From Dendrolimus kikuchii (Eukaryota > Arthropoda > Insecta > Lepidoptera > Lasiocampidae): a stretch of 64,000 nt of DNA. Shown piece by piece: positions 62,511 through 64,000 of the stretch (its first letter is position 1; each line of letters begins with the position of its first letter). Position numbers and translations under genes: made by a program. The stretch covers positions 13,488,388-13,552,387 of the forward strand of contig CM034406.1 of the NCBI GenBank assembly GCA_019925095.2. Reading direction: 5' to 3'. The notes beneath the pieces are model-generated. The model worked only from the letters and a program-made list of their open reading frames with translations, made no database searches and was not told where the DNA came from.

Positions 62511-62821
62511 CTGTGCAGGAACGGAGAAAGAATACAATTTCCTGCGGCCGGGCGGCCTGTCGTAAGAGGCGACAAAACAACCCACAGCCAGGTGGTAGGG
62601 CATTTGCCCGACTGGATGGCTACCACCCCTGGTTTAAAGTATGTCGTCATAACAACCTTGAGTTGTGTTCCGGCATTAGTGACCAGGTTCCAATCTCCCT
62701 TAAGAGAGCAGCAGCGCATTTGTAGCACCTTTGGTGTTGCAAATGTCCATAGGCGATGGTAACCGCTTTCCATCAAGTGGGCCGTCTGCCTGTCTGCTGA
62801 ACTCCTGCAATAAAAAAAAAG
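62511..62821 (+). mobile_element. SINE A, full-length reference copy
   Basis: gtgcaggaacggagaaagaa, ggcggcctgtcgtaagaggc, ccacagccaggtggtagggc, gtgttccggcattagtgacc, ggcgatggtaaccgctttcc, cctgtctgctgaactcctgc, aataaaaaaaaag. About 310 bp. Target duplication not clear. Confidence 0.92.
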
Positions 62822-63285
62822 AGACTCGCCCAACATTTTGAACGATTCTCGTTTGGATTCTGGCTGAAGGATCGGACACAAAAGACAATACTTCTAGAAC
62901 ATGTGATGTAATGTGAGGAGGTTCCTATATCTGAAGCCTAAGTTTATAGACTCTAGTCTCAATATCAGCAGAGATTATTTTTATTTTTTAGGGTTTCTTA
63001 AACATTTTGGCAAAAAGGAACGCTTGTAAAGTAAATGTTCGTTTGTTATTATAATGACCAAAGACAAAAAGATTTTTACGTTTCCGTAATCATTTGACCC
63101 ATTATAAATAAATTCACCGTGTTTATCCGTTTACTTAAGACAGTAAGTAATTTTTAATAAAAACAGCTATCAAGACACGATATGATTGTTCAAAATTTGC
63201 TAATGATAACTAACCTCCACGGCTATGTAGAACTTCCGATATACTGAAAAAAAATCAACTTTCATTTACATGTATGGTAGCTAAC
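62822..63285. other. gene 3 intron 1, unassigned
   Basis: AT-rich, nothing recognised. Confidence 0.4.
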
Positions 63286-63286
63286 C

Positions 63287-63452
63287 CTATAAGTCTTGCG
63301 TAGAAGGTTTGCCGATGATCGCCCCTCCCGCTTCCTATGACTGGGACCGGGGCTTATCTAAGTAGTACTAAGAACTAGACGACGGCGGGTCGCGGATGTG
63401 AGAGGGAGGCGGGAGAGGTTGTCATCGGTAAACCTTCTGCGCACGACTTATA
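63287..63452. mobile_element. 166-bp element with inverted ends of about 48 bp
   Basis: The left end ctataagtcttgcgtagaag then gtttgccgatga and the right end (reverse complement) ctataagtcgtgcgcagaag then gtttaccgatga differ at few positions; cctcccgc also pairs further in. The centre is GC-rich. MITE-like or a long structured stem. Confidence 0.7.
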
Positions 63453-64000
63453 GTCTTTTTTATTCGTGTTTTCCCTACAGCGATATGTAGCGGTATACCT
63501 ACATGTATATTAAGCTAATAAATTTCATCTATATAGTTCCCGTAGCTTTCAAGAAATAAATGAAAGATCTAAGGGCTAGACGCGGCCGCTTTTGGAGAAT
63601 CGCTTAGTCAAATAAACATTTGTCTAGATATACTGGTAGGAATTATATACAACCCAAAGTTCTATTTTATTTTGACACTTGTCATTTTCGTAACATATAA
63701 TTACAAAAACGGCAGCATTGGGCGAAGCCACAACGCTGCGGTGTAACACCGCACCACAGAAATCTATGACGTCACACAAGGCCTACTACCTTTTCTTTAT
63801 TCTTTGTGTCTTAGAAGCAGAATTAAAACACGTCCAGTGTGATCCATGTTTCATTACGAAATGAACTGAGGGTCAGCGTCTACTGGCACGAGATGACGTA
63901 TCCGGTTAAATTTTTGCGTTGCGCCATCGTATCGGTCTGACGTCGTTTTGAAGATGCGTCGTGGCTCAGCAGCGTTGTTGTTCATTTGTGATTTGTTCAT
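63453..64000. other. gene 3 intron 1, end of window
   Basis: No gene recognised. Small hairpin gcggtgtaacaccgc near 63739. The GC-rich, CpG-containing last 150 bp may belong to a repeat cut by the window edge. Confidence 0.35.

Noticed and set aside
60314..64000. Exon 2 of gene 3
   Set aside because: No YxGRLEP-type frame behind an acceptor was seen.

Overview
The window is eukaryotic and reads as lepidopteran (butterfly or moth) DNA. It is AT-rich, its genes are split into short exons with GT..AG introns, and its introns and spacers are packed with insect retroposons whose 3' tails are of a lepidopteran kind: RTE-type LINEs ending in TATG repeats, LINE tails with a TCGCT..AGCGA stem, a tRNA-headed SINE ending in TTA repeats, and a SINE that shares its tail with a LINE. 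No species can be named from the sequence alone.

The host genes are a tandem array of three secreted serine proteases of the gastrulation-defective (gd) type, all on the + strand. Gene 1 (9783-23555) lacks only its first exon, which is probably left of the window. Gene 2 (32910-58101) is complete: nine exons and a 521-residue product with signal peptide, gd N-terminal domain, proline-rich linker and chymotrypsin-fold domain. Gene 3 (from 60107) shows only exon 1 and the start of a long intron 1. Genes 1 and 2 have the same exon order and the same intron phases; genes 2 and 3 also share a promoter-proximal block and an intron-1 block. All three catalytic residues are kept in genes 1 and 2, but the zymogen cleavage site is non-basic and several S1-pocket positions are unusual.

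Layout: 1-9782 is repeat-rich DNA, probably intron 1 of gene 1. 9783-23555 holds gene 1 exons 2-9, with a broken mariner in intron 5, a fossil retroelement domain in intron 7 and a long intact LINE reverse transcriptase ORF in intron 8. 23556-32748 is intergenic: LINE, SINE, hAT and LTR-like remnants, a 1.6 kb terminal-inverted-repeat element and a nested insertion. 32749-58101 is gene 2, whose large introns contain many TE copies and a 9-bp minisatellite. 58102-59937 is a spacer with LINE fragments on the minus strand. 59938-64000 is the gene 3 promoter, exon 1 and part of intron 1, with a long hairpin element and a small TIR element.

In insects, gd-like proteases act in extracellular proteolytic cascades (dorsoventral patterning in Drosophila; related proteases act in hemolymph immunity). 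The copies here are probably paralogues with similar roles. Which cascade they serve cannot be read from the DNA. No prokaryotic features, CRISPR arrays or functional tRNA/rRNA genes were seen.
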